Shown: positions 35,495 through 43,621 of the stretch, one piece after another
Layout of the letters: every line of letters starts with the position of its first letter
How positions within the stretch are numbered: position 1 is the first letter of the stretch
Assembly: GCF_019880245.1 (NCBI RefSeq)
Contig: NZ_CP082287.1
Location: 176,420 to 240,419 of the forward strand
Direction: 5' to 3'
Origin: Halobaculum roseum
GTDB taxonomy: Archaea; Halobacteriota; Halobacteria; Halobacteriales; Haloferacaceae
DNA length: 64,000 bases
Position numbers and translations under genes: made by a program
Notes under the pieces: generated by a model
The model's database searches: none
Told to the model about the DNA's origin: nothing
Seen by the model: the letters and a program-made list of their open reading frames with translations, nothing else

Positions 35495-36742
35495 CTACTG
35501 CTCTTCCGAGGTGGTGTCTGAGCCGTCTAAAAGTGGCTGATCCTGTAATCGACCAGCGGGATAGTATCTCCCCTCGTCTTTGCTATAGAGGTAGGTCTGG
35601 ATCGGTCTGAGTGTGTTTGATTTTCGCCCGAAGAGAAAGGCGAGCCCTATCGGGCCAGCTATGAAGAGATGAATGGTCGATGTTTTTGGCAGTTCTTTGA
35701 CCGCATCTCGTACCTTGGTTCGGAAAACATCTGCAGCATGGGTTGCCTGTGCCGGGGACAGTTCCACATCAGGCCCGTCTTCCGGTGTCAATCTGAGAAT
35801 ACCGTTGAAATCCGGAAGGTCGTTATGCATCTGGTCTATCTCCGGTTGCACATCGGCAGCGATGTTGACGAGCACTGCCAGTTCCGATCCGTGATTCGGT
35901 TGTCGCTGGAGATCTCCTTCTAACCCGCTTTCCTCTTCGTCGATATCGAGTGTCCATTCTGTCATCCCGGCAGGGCCGGTGGGTTGCATCCACGTTGCTT
36001 GGATACGACGTGTGGTTGGAAGACAGTAACCGGCCGCGAAAGCAGCGGGAAGATGCGTTCGGCCACGAAAGCGGAGGGGGCGGCCCGATGCGTTTTGAAT
36101 GAGACAGTCCGTTACCGTGGTTAACGCCGGGAGTAGACGCTGGTTCCATACTTCTTGGGATGGTGGACCATGTTCGAAAGATCTTGACCAGTCAATAGCA
36201 ATCGCTGGATCGATGTCGTGAGCCGGCGATTCGTAGGTGTCCAGTGAGCATTCGAGAGGCTCACCGTCCGGTAAATACCCATCTATCCGTTCGATCCGCT
36301 CTGATATGACGGCCTGGACGATATCTGTAGCTTTGTCAGACGTGGCCGCCTCTAAGGGGAGCATTTTCCAGGCGGAAAAGTCGTGGAGGATCGGTGCCTC
36401 GTTGAGTATCGATTTGGCTTCTCCAACGCTGATATCGGGACATGGCACAACGACCACGAAAAACTCGTCATCGTTATCCCACCGACTATTGAACCCCGGC
36501 AACTCGTCGTTGAGAATGATGTCAGAGTCAGCTACGCCCTCACTAACGAGCGCAATTCCACTGGCTGTTTCCGGGTTCTCCAACTGGTCGATGATTTCAT
36601 CTCTGAGTGGCTCCGGCTTCAAATCGAAGATATCCCGCCAAATCGGCACCCCGTGCCGCTCCAGTTCCGTTTGCAGGAAGTTGGCGACGTCCGTCTGTTC
36701 GTGCTTATAGCTGAGAAATACACGGCCAGTTGGATCAGTCAT
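35495..36742 (-). CDS. TIR-SAVED CBASS effector
   Basis: A 415-aa protein. Residues 1-130 form a TIR domain (GRVFLSYKHEQTDVANFLQ; a probable catalytic Glu at about 80 in ILNDELP). About 180-400 form a SAVED domain with its hallmark IHLFIAGPIGLAFLFG at 357-372. In bacteria TIR-SAVED proteins bind cyclic trinucleotides, polymerise and degrade NAD, killing the infected cell (established for related proteins). The start overlaps the stop of the E2-E1-JAB gene by four bases, so it is the last gene of the operon. Membrane segments are absent. Confidence 0.88.
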   Translation of the reverse strand: MTDPTGRVFLSYKHEQTDVANFLQTELERHGVPIWRDIFDLKPEPLRDEIIDQLENPETASGIALVSEGVADSDIILNDELPGFNSRWDNDDEFFVVVVPCPDISVGEAKSILNEAPILHDFSAWKMLPLEAATSDKATDIVQAVISERIERIDGYLPDGEPLECSLDTYESPAHDIDPAIAIDWSRSFEHGPPSQEVWNQRLLPALTTVTDCLIQNASGRPLRFRGRTHLPAAFAAGYCLPTTRRIQATWMQPTGPAGMTEWTLDIDEEESGLEGDLQRQPNHGSELAVLVNIAADVQPEIDQMHNDLPDFNGILRLTPEDGPDVELSPAQATHAADVFRTKVRDAVKELPKTSTIHLFIAGPIGLAFLFGRKSNTLRPIQTYLYSKDEGRYYPAGRLQDQPLLDGSDTTSEEQ

Positions 36743-39075
36743 ATATCGTCACCGACGTTGAGAGTTGAAGCAGCATCTGGGCTGTCAATCCGTTCTAACT
36801 GCTCGTATTCCTTACTATCGTGGAATAGATAGGCGTTAATCGAGAACTGGTCCTCTTCGTCCTGACCAACGATGAAGAGTAGCGGATGCGGACAGTCGTA
36901 GCCGTCGTCGTTGGCGATTTCATTCATCGCAGTTCGATCGTCCCGACTGATATCGGGTGAAGCGCCGGGATGGTAGTGCCATTCACCGAGATAGTCGATA
37001 CCGATGCTCTCCCTGGCATCTTTGAGCCACTCCTCGACTTTGTCGGTTCCTCGGAGGAATCGAGTTGGTTCTTGAATGGAGTCCCGCGGTGGGTCTCGGG
37101 CATTAACCACCAGTGCTGGTCCATCGAGACGGTCGGTACCAGCCAGAATACCGCCCGTTTCACATGGATGTTCCTTTCGGCAGCGATCATACATCGCTTC
37201 AAGACACGTGGCCGGAATCTGTACGGTGATTGGCGATTCCGGCGCTCGCCATATTGTTCCGTCCTGGAAGGGAGGTGTGGCCTGTGAAATAGTCGGCAGC
37301 TCGCCGTCACTCCCGGTCTCGAGTACGGTGAAGTGATTCTCGCGCAGACTCAATGCCGTCGCCTGATCAAGAAGCCGTGTCACTGTCCCAGCCCACGTCA
37401 TCACCCGGTCCGTTCGGATAACTGATGCTGGGTGCCAGCAGCCCACTCGTTCGGGGATGGCATCCTCGTCTTCGTCCCATTCGATCTGTTCTTGCAACCG
37501 CCAAGGATCAAACGCTTCGTTGTAATCGCTGTACGGAAAGGTATGTGAGTAAGCTCTGAAGCAGAACAACCGGTTCGCTCGCCGACCCATCGCAGCGGAG
37601 CAAAACACGACCGGGTGATTCCATCTAATCGCATCCAGGGCGCGACGAACTCCCCGTGACGCGGTACAGTCAATTACTACCTCCGCTTCTCTAATTGGCT
37701 CCGGCAACTCACCGCTCGGTGGAAAGGCGCTATCCACATCAAGGACCTGGGCGTACGGTGCAATGGATTCGAGCCGGTCCGCGATTGCTGTCGCCTTGTT
37801 TCGTCCCACCTCATCGATTGTTAGTGTGTGGCGAGCCATGTTGCCGATCTCATACGTGTCGTTGTCGACGATGGTAAGTTGCTGACAGCCGGCTCGAACA
37901 AGGTTCTCGGCAACCATACTGCCGAGCGCTCCCGCTCCGATGAGCACGATGTTGCGATCCAGAAACCACTCTGTCATATGCCCGCGTCTGGTGAGCTGCT
38001 CATGCGACCAGTTGTCCGAGTCCAGCCACCGAATCTGTTCCTCTCCGGCTTCCCGCCGTTCGGCTATCTCAGGCCCCTTTCCAGTATCTCGAAATCCGCC
38101 GGAGAGGTCATTCGGATCTTTGAACTCCTTTATCTCGATTGGTTGCCAATAGATGATCTCGGGGTCGCCGTCAACCGTTGCTGGGATGGGGAATCCAATT
38201 AGAAGGACCTTGACCGGCTCATCGTCCAAGACGGGCTTGATATTCGCCCTTAGTTCGTACGGGTCGGTCTCGGTACCCTCGAAAAATACGTCTAACTGTT
38301 CCCACGTCTCCGGGGCCTCCCACGGGGGTTCAATCGGCATCTCTTCTAACAGTGCCCACGCTCCGGAAACAGAGTCATCAGGATTCGAATCGATGTATTC
38401 GCCCCATTGTGGCTGATAGACGACTTCATCGTCGCTATTTTTGAACGTACCAGTCGCGTAAGTCTCTTCAGCAGTTGGCAACGAGCGGAGATTGACTGTC
38501 CCCCACTGTCCATACTCCGTCCTCCAGTCTGAGAACGACTCCTGCGTCTCGTTGAATGCGATGGTCGTGGCCGAAGCCGAGTTCGTATCAAAGGCCGGGA
38601 TTTCAAACGGTTCGTCTGATTCCCGGAGTTCCCCTTTCGCAGCATTACTTAACCACCGCAATGCTCGGTCCATATGCCAACAGAGTCGATCACGGCTTGT
38701 GCTGGGTTCGCCGGTGGCTCCCGTTTGACTGAGGGTGTGCCCATACCGAGCAACACAGACATCGCCTCTTCGCCACGGAGTATCGTCGCTCCCAGCAACG
38801 TTCAGCTTCTGGTGGGGAAATGTGGCGGTAATGGTGTTCTCTTCTTGATCCGCAGGGTAGATCCCAATTGAACCGGCAGGGTACGTATCCCGTAGATGGA
38901 GATACCAGTCTGTCTCGCGTGGCACGTCCGGATGGGGTTCTAAGTCGTCTGGAGAAAGCCTGATCTTGACAATCCACCGTCCGTTGCTATCGTCTCGATA
39001 TGGGTCTTTGAGGACGGTGACTCCATCCCGTTCGGCAATGGCTGCGACGGCTTCTGTAATTTCGTGGGGTGGCAT
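36739..39075 (-). CDS. cap2-cap3: E2-E1-JAB fusion (Cap2 fused to Cap3) of type II CBASS
   Basis: A 778-aa protein. An E2-like domain comes first, with likely active Cys107 in GDVCVARYGH. The E1/ThiF domain has the nucleotide loop IGAGALGS at about 379-386 and a likely catalytic Cys546 in GCWHPAS. A JAB/JAMM protease ends the chain: Glu639 in CETGG and the motif HYHPGASPDISRDD at 700-713, a perfect HxHx7Sx2D. Cap2 joins the CD-NTase C-terminus to target molecules and Cap3 reverses this; in most type II CBASS operons they are separate genes. Here all active residues are intact in one chain. It starts 8 bases after the CD-NTase stop. Confidence 0.88.
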   Translation of the reverse strand: MPPHEITEAVAAIAERDGVTVLKDPYRDDSNGRWIVKIRLSPDDLEPHPDVPRETDWYLHLRDTYPAGSIGIYPADQEENTITATFPHQKLNVAGSDDTPWRRGDVCVARYGHTLSQTGATGEPSTSRDRLCWHMDRALRWLSNAAKGELRESDEPFEIPAFDTNSASATTIAFNETQESFSDWRTEYGQWGTVNLRSLPTAEETYATGTFKNSDDEVVYQPQWGEYIDSNPDDSVSGAWALLEEMPIEPPWEAPETWEQLDVFFEGTETDPYELRANIKPVLDDEPVKVLLIGFPIPATVDGDPEIIYWQPIEIKEFKDPNDLSGGFRDTGKGPEIAERREAGEEQIRWLDSDNWSHEQLTRRGHMTEWFLDRNIVLIGAGALGSMVAENLVRAGCQQLTIVDNDTYEIGNMARHTLTIDEVGRNKATAIADRLESIAPYAQVLDVDSAFPPSGELPEPIREAEVVIDCTASRGVRRALDAIRWNHPVVFCSAAMGRRANRLFCFRAYSHTFPYSDYNEAFDPWRLQEQIEWDEDEDAIPERVGCWHPASVIRTDRVMTWAGTVTRLLDQATALSLRENHFTVLETGSDGELPTISQATPPFQDGTIWRAPESPITVQIPATCLEAMYDRCRKEHPCETGGILAGTDRLDGPALVVNARDPPRDSIQEPTRFLRGTDKVEEWLKDARESIGIDYLGEWHYHPGASPDISRDDRTAMNEIANDDGYDCPHPLLFIVGQDEEDQFSINAYLFHDSKEYEQLERIDSPDAASTLNVGDDI

Positions 39076-39083
39076 TTATTACG

Positions 39084-40208
39084 TCAGCTGTCCGCCTCGG
39101 CGAACTGGTGGTCCGATGGATCCTCTACCTGTGAGGACGACCCTACTGACATGGCTTTCTCCCCTCCATCGTCAGAATCGTCGTCACTTCCGAATGGAGG
39201 GAATTTCTCGCCGAAGAGCTGGTACCAGTAATCCCTCGATGTTTCTTTGTCCTCCTCATCCAGTGCTGTCCGCGCGAGCTCTGCGGCATCCTCTGCCTCA
39301 TCGTAGAACGCCGCGAAATCTTTCCCGTCGATTTGTTTTAGGACGTCATTCTCGGAGGTTCTCGGGAGACCGTGAGCAGGCAGGGTAGGGGTTTCCTCAG
39401 TCATTGCTTCGGTCTTGAACTTCCGTGTAAGTTCTTCGAGCGTCCTTGTCACGCCCTCGGCGACGCTGTTGATATCATCAGGACAGCACTGGCCAACGAT
39501 GTGCTCGAGGGGATAGCTCGTCGGGCCCTCAACGTCGGAAGTCTTCGTTCGCCGCCACCATTTGATGGCCTTGACGACGTTCACGTAGTGACCATCCGTG
39601 ATATCGTTCTTATTTACAGTGAAGACGATAGTCGCGAGGGGATGGGTATTCTCCCACTCATTCTCATCTCGATGTGGGATCTTGAGCGGTTCGTCCTTCC
39701 ACTCGTCGTCGCCATCTGCCGAGATATTGAGGGCCTCTGCCACCGTCGAAAGGTCGTCCGGAGTCAGGGCTGTTCCCACGTCCAGTGAACCCAGTGATTT
39801 GACGGCTTCACGTGTTGCCTCGCTGGGTGCCGCTGTCAAGACGAGATCGATTTCTACCTTCTCTTCCTCGATCTTGTAGGAGTGGGCATTCGGTTCCCAC
39901 TGCCCCTCATAGTGTTCTTTCAGGAACGGTTCGCATTTCTCCAGCGCTACGTCGGTATCAAGGTCACTGCTGAGATCAGAGACAAAGACGACGTCAACGT
40001 CGGATTTCTCGTCTTCTTGCGGTCTGAGTGCCGTCCACCGACGGTAGCTCCCCTGTAGAAAGTCTGCAACGTAGAACTCGTCGATATCGTCGTCAGTCTG
40101 CAAGTGATCGCGGAGGGTTTCGTGACCCTCCTTGTAGGCATCATTGTGTTCGTCCTGCGGGCGGATGTCTGACAGGAAGGTTTTGAATAGTGTGGGAAGT
40201 GTGGTCAT
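39084..40208 (-). CDS. cdn: CD-NTase (cGAS/DncV-like nucleotidyltransferase) of CBASS
   Basis: A 374-aa enzyme. The nucleotidyltransferase motif GSYRRWTA starts at residue 53, followed by metal-binding Asp70 and Asp72 (KSDVDVVFV) and a third at Asp121 (VEIDLVLTA). It should make a cyclic di- or trinucleotide on phage infection; the SAVED effector suggests a trinucleotide. The C-terminus is a long flexible acidic tail ending AEADS rather than in Gly. In studied systems Cap2 uses this terminus for conjugation. The gene starts 24 bases after the orc stop codon, so it may be co-transcribed with that gene. Confidence 0.9.
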   Translation of the reverse strand: MTTLPTLFKTFLSDIRPQDEHNDAYKEGHETLRDHLQTDDDIDEFYVADFLQGSYRRWTALRPQEDEKSDVDVVFVSDLSSDLDTDVALEKCEPFLKEHYEGQWEPNAHSYKIEEEKVEIDLVLTAAPSEATREAVKSLGSLDVGTALTPDDLSTVAEALNISADGDDEWKDEPLKIPHRDENEWENTHPLATIVFTVNKNDITDGHYVNVVKAIKWWRRTKTSDVEGPTSYPLEHIVGQCCPDDINSVAEGVTRTLEELTRKFKTEAMTEETPTLPAHGLPRTSENDVLKQIDGKDFAAFYDEAEDAAELARTALDEEDKETSRDYWYQLFGEKFPPFGSDDDSDDGGEKAMSVGSSSQVEDPSDHQFAEADS

Positions 40209-40232
40209 GGTGTATCGATGTTCTGGAACGTT

Positions 40233-41261
40233 TTAAGTGGTTGTTGCAGCAGGCGGTGACTCAATGATTGCGTATTCTCGATCCCGGCTCGTGCCCTTGG
40301 CCTCGAGGAGGTTGTACTGGGCCATCTTCGAGAGATAGGACCGGACTGTCCGTTTCGTCCGTGGGTCGTCGACGTCCTCGGAGTAGCGCTCATGAATCTC
40401 GCTCGGTCCGACCGGGCCGTGCTCGCGGACGATGTCGTAGACGACGCGCTGGTGGGGCGTGAGTGAATCGAGGCTCTTCTGCTTGATTTGGGCCCGAGCA
40501 TCCTCGGCGGCGTCCAGGAGAATGTCGTCGGTGATGCGCTCGTGGTTCTCGCGATCAGCCTTACCGGCGGCCGTTCGGAGGATGCCGATTGCGAGGCGGG
40601 CGTCGCCGGCGGCCGCATCGGCGATTCGATAGAGTTGGTCGTCGGTGATGACGTCTTCGTCGAGGCCCCATTTCGCCCGCGCACTCAGAATGTCGTACAG
40701 CTGCTCGTCGTGGTACTTGTCCATCCGGACGTGCTCGCTGGAGCGCAGCCGGCTCACGAGCCGGTCGTCGACGCGGCCGAACAGCTCTTCTTCCTTATTC
40801 GCAATGCAGATGATCGCGAACTGCGGGAGGCTGTGAAGGTCGTAGATGACGCTGGGGTCTTCGAGCTGGTCGACCTCGTCGAGGATGACGACCGTACGCG
40901 GCCCGTCGTGCTGCTGGAGGCGGTCGACGAGTTCGTCGTGGGGCGTCGACTGCCGGTGAATGTCGATGGTGGCGCCGAGGTCGTCGAGGATCTGGTAGAG
41001 CGTCCGAAATCGGGTGTAGTTGCGCCAGCAGTTGACGTAGATGGCCTCGACGTCGAGGACCTCCTCACGCAGGCGTTCAGTGACAAATTTCGAGATGCAG
41101 GTTTTGCCGGTGCCGCTGGGTCCGGTGACGATGGCTGTGTCGGCTGGTTCGCCGTTTGTGATGGGCTCGAGGACGCTAGAGAGGTGGTTGACTTCGGCGT
41201 CGCGATGCTCAACTTCCCGAGGGACGAACCCGGCGCGGAGAACACGAGCATCGCGGATCAT
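40233..41261 (-). CDS. orc2: Orc1/Cdc6 replication initiator (second)
   Basis: A 342-aa AAA+ protein, shorter than the first one here. Walker A is VTGPSGTGKTC (about 45-55), Walker B VVILDEVDQLED (about 123-134), sensor-1 AIICIANKEEEL, and the C-terminal winged helix is at about 262-335 (LTPHQRVVYDIVREHGPVGP). No origin-type repeats were seen upstream. The CBASS operon follows directly on the same strand, and a decayed copy of this gene's 3' end lies beyond that operon. Small Orc proteins of this sort are common on haloarchaeal plasmids. Confidence 0.9.
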   Translation of the reverse strand: MIRDARVLRAGFVPREVEHRDAEVNHLSSVLEPITNGEPADTAIVTGPSGTGKTCISKFVTERLREEVLDVEAIYVNCWRNYTRFRTLYQILDDLGATIDIHRQSTPHDELVDRLQQHDGPRTVVILDEVDQLEDPSVIYDLHSLPQFAIICIANKEEELFGRVDDRLVSRLRSSEHVRMDKYHDEQLYDILSARAKWGLDEDVITDDQLYRIADAAAGDARLAIGILRTAAGKADRENHERITDDILLDAAEDARAQIKQKSLDSLTPHQRVVYDIVREHGPVGPSEIHERYSEDVDDPRTKRTVRSYLSKMAQYNLLEAKGTSRDREYAIIESPPAATTT

Positions 41262-41485
41262 TGTGTTAGTAAGTGACTGGTTCTGCGTCAGGCCATAAAT
41301 ACGTGACCGGGTTGTTTCCGGAAAGCAAATTTCACCAATTGGCCATCGGTTGAATACCCGGTCTCTTTGTGGTGATTTGGAAGGATTCTGTCGTGGTGGC
41401 TTTTCGGAAGTTCACGGAAACACGAACCTTCCTGAATAGCAAATATCCCCTTGGGTTTAAATATCCAAATTGCGATGTATCGCCT

Positions 41486-42319
41486 GTGACACCCAACGAA
41501 AACGACCCTGTCACCAACGTGCCGACCGTCGAGGTACAAAGCCCCACCGGAAGCCTTGACGTGAATGGCCTTATCAAATCAAACGGGGAAGACGATCCGT
41601 TTGCTGGCCTGTTCGAGGATACTACTGGAGGCTCCGATACGACATCCGTTCCAACCACAAACCAACAAAACACCGATGTCGTCGATCTCGGAAAAGACCT
41701 CCTCGCCGGATATGCCGACTGGAAAGGTGGACAAGTTGATCATGATCCACACGACGATCCACTTCGTTACCTTTGGCACGACGCCCCTGAACTCATTATC
41801 GCTGCTGCTGTGGCAGGCTATTTCACATACAAGGGCGCTCAAGGACTTGGTGGCCTAGTTTCATCTGGTTCAACAACAGATGAGACCGGCACGTCGACGC
41901 AGCCGCGTCTCCCTCTGGAAGATCGGCCGTATCGGGTGTTTGTGAGTCACTCGTGGAAGTACTCCGAACAGCGTGAACGTATTGAGGAGTTCCTCGATGA
42001 TGAAAATCGGCTGGACTGGCAGAACTTCAGTGTCCCAGAGGACGATCCGATGGAGTTTGAAGATAAGAATGATCTTCGTCAGCAGCTCTATCAGCAGGTT
42101 GGGCAGGCAAATGTGGTCGTCGTCGTCGCTGGGATGTACGTCTCGCACAGCGAGTGGATCGAGGAGGAGATTGAGATGGCAGACCATTTCGAGAAACCTA
42201 TTATCGGTGTGCGACCGAACGGGAACGAGCGACTTCCAGCTGTGGTAAAGGAGGAAGCCGATGAGATTGTCGGTTGGCGGCAGAAGTCTATCGTGAACGC
42301 CATCGCGAAGCATGCATGA
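41486..42319 (+). CDS. Membrane-anchored TIR-domain (ThsB-like) protein
   Basis: A 277-aa protein. GTG 41486 is chosen because a TATA-like TTTAAATA (41456-41463) lies 27 bases upstream, fitting a leaderless start; an in-frame GTG at 41369 is possible. The first 95 residues are Asn/Thr/Asp-rich, a single helix at about 101-117 (APELIIAAAVAGYFTY) would anchor it, and 149-277 form a TIR_2/DUF1863-type domain (YRVFVSHSWKYSEQRE; MYVSHSEWIEEEIEMA, with the likely catalytic Glu). This domain type occurs in Thoeris ThsB, which makes a signal from NAD. No ThsA is present; the four-helix protein next to it is the likely partner. Confidence 0.8.
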   Translation: MTPNENDPVTNVPTVEVQSPTGSLDVNGLIKSNGEDDPFAGLFEDTTGGSDTTSVPTTNQQNTDVVDLGKDLLAGYADWKGGQVDHDPHDDPLRYLWHDAPELIIAAAVAGYFTYKGAQGLGGLVSSGSTTDETGTSTQPRLPLEDRPYRVFVSHSWKYSEQRERIEEFLDDENRLDWQNFSVPEDDPMEFEDKNDLRQQLYQQVGQANVVVVVAGMYVSHSEWIEEEIEMADHFEKPIIGVRPNGNERLPAVVKEEADEIVGWRQKSIVNAIAKHA

Positions 42320-42336
42320 TTCACCCTTGGTCGAGT

Positions 42337-42537
42337 ATGGCCCAAGACAGAGGGATGGCAGTACACGATCTTCACCCAGAGCCAGAGCGTGATAAGACGC
42401 TCATCAATCAGTACAGGCACTACGCAGAAAGCGCAATGGCGACCGAACAGCGTTTGGATCTGAACTGTTTCTACGGCCCCCTATTCTCAGGATGGCGCAA
42501 AACATCATTCGCCGCCACCTTAGCGGAATATGTCTGA
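42337..42537 (+). pseudogene. Truncated N-terminal paralogue of the four-helix membrane protein
   Basis: The frame from ATG 42337 gives RDKTLINQYRHYAESAMATE then QRLDLNCFYGPLF, which lines up with DRLMDQYIHYGEVAIETANQ and QRVQMNRFFGLIL of the next gene. It breaks off just where the first membrane helix should begin, and ends at 42537, overlapping the next start by 8 bases. It is either a leftover duplication or a short soluble variant that is translated ahead of the full protein. Confidence 0.55.
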
Positions 42538-43309
42538 ATCAACTGACGAAACCCTTGGCGAGAGCGAGCCGAATAATACAAATCTTGACAAAAATACAGA
42601 GGACAAAGACACGCCTGAAACAGAGCCGGAACACCCCGAAGAGGTTACTGGGGGGGACCCGGCCGAATCGGTCGAGCCCGATGCCGTAGAGAATGGGCCG
42701 TTAACGAATCTGAACGACGAAGAGACGGACCGCTTGATGGATCAATACATCCACTATGGGGAGGTGGCAATCGAGACTGCGAATCAGCGGGTTCAAATGA
42801 ACCGATTTTTCGGCTTAATTTTGACGTCGATACTAGCCGGACTCTTCGCTCTCGCCCGAGGAAATTTGACGACTACTAGTGCTGCAATCGTTCTATTCGC
42901 CTCTGGATTTGGAAGTCTAATCTGTTACTTTTGGTATCAGAGTTTACAGTCGTATCGCCGGCTGAACAAGGCCCGATATGCTATTCTCAACCAAATCGAA
43001 TCTGCCCTTCCTGTCCGAATGTATCTTGATGAATGGCGATACCTCAAACGGGAAAAGCCCGATCCGGAAATCGTTGAGCCGCGACCTGATGAAGACCCAG
43101 ATCACCGCTCGCATACCATTGTCGAACAGTGGTTTGTCCGTCTCCTCGCCGCTGGATATCTTACTGTCGGAGGATACGCGGGCGGGTTCGTTCTAACTCC
43201 TTTGCTCACGAGTGCAGGCTATTCCCTGCCGTCTCCGACCATAGTCGGGCTAATAATCGGTGCAACCGTTATGGCTGGTTCGATAGGGATATTTTGGATT
43301 CGGAGCTGA
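42530..43309 (+). CDS. Four-helix membrane protein, putative effector with TIR
   Basis: A 259-aa protein. Residues 1-65 are acidic and disordered. A conserved-looking helix (DQYIHYGEVAIETANQR) precedes TM1 (about 93-110) and TM2 (115-136). A cytoplasmic stretch YRRLNKARYAILNQIESALP and LDEW follows, then TM3 (about 201-222) and TM4 (235-257). Two-plus-two membrane proteins with this LNKAR...W block are often found beside TIR or other sensor genes in defence loci, where they are thought to damage the membrane. The name and action are inference. It lies directly after the TIR gene on the same strand. Confidence 0.65.
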   Translation: MSESTDETLGESEPNNTNLDKNTEDKDTPETEPEHPEEVTGGDPAESVEPDAVENGPLTNLNDEETDRLMDQYIHYGEVAIETANQRVQMNRFFGLILTSILAGLFALARGNLTTTSAAIVLFASGFGSLICYFWYQSLQSYRRLNKARYAILNQIESALPVRMYLDEWRYLKREKPDPEIVEPRPDEDPDHRSHTIVEQWFVRLLAAGYLTVGGYAGGFVLTPLLTSAGYSLPSPTIVGLIIGATVMAGSIGIFWIRS

Positions 43310-43542
43310 TGACACCTACTATGAAACGATTCGATATTGGAGACACGGTCCGAATCGATATCCCGGACGAGACAGATCCAGATCACGAGCGCCTCCATGG
43401 ACGTCGAGGAACAGTCGTTGAGATCATCTCAGACGATGCGGGAGCTGTGACTGATGATCAACGAGAGGGCTATCTTTTTCGGGTTGAAATCGCTAATGGT
43501 GACACCGTTGACGTCCGCTGGCGGGATCTTCGGCCAGTTTGA
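43309..43542 (+). CDS. Small SH3-like barrel protein
   Basis: A 77-aa protein. ATG 43309 overlaps the previous stop codon (TGATG), so it is translationally coupled; an ATG at 43321 is also possible. The sequence (DIGDTVRIDIPDE; RRGTVVEII; GYLFRVEIANGDTVDVRWRD) alternates strands and Gly turns as in KOW/SH3-like domains. It is part of the TIR-membrane operon by position. Its function is unknown. Confidence 0.65.
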   Translation: MTPTMKRFDIGDTVRIDIPDETDPDHERLHGRRGTVVEIISDDAGAVTDDQREGYLFRVEIANGDTVDVRWRDLRPV

Positions 43543-43621
43543 TTGACTATTGTCTGGTGCCACCTCTGTAGGGAGGTCACTAAACACTAAGTTCGCGTAC
43601 TGAATACATCTCGGCATTACG

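Noticed and set aside
41486..43309. Calling the TIR and membrane genes a Thoeris system
   Set aside because: The TIR domain is ThsB-like, but there is no ThsA (SIR2/SLOG or other known effector). Only the neighbouring four-helix protein could play that part.
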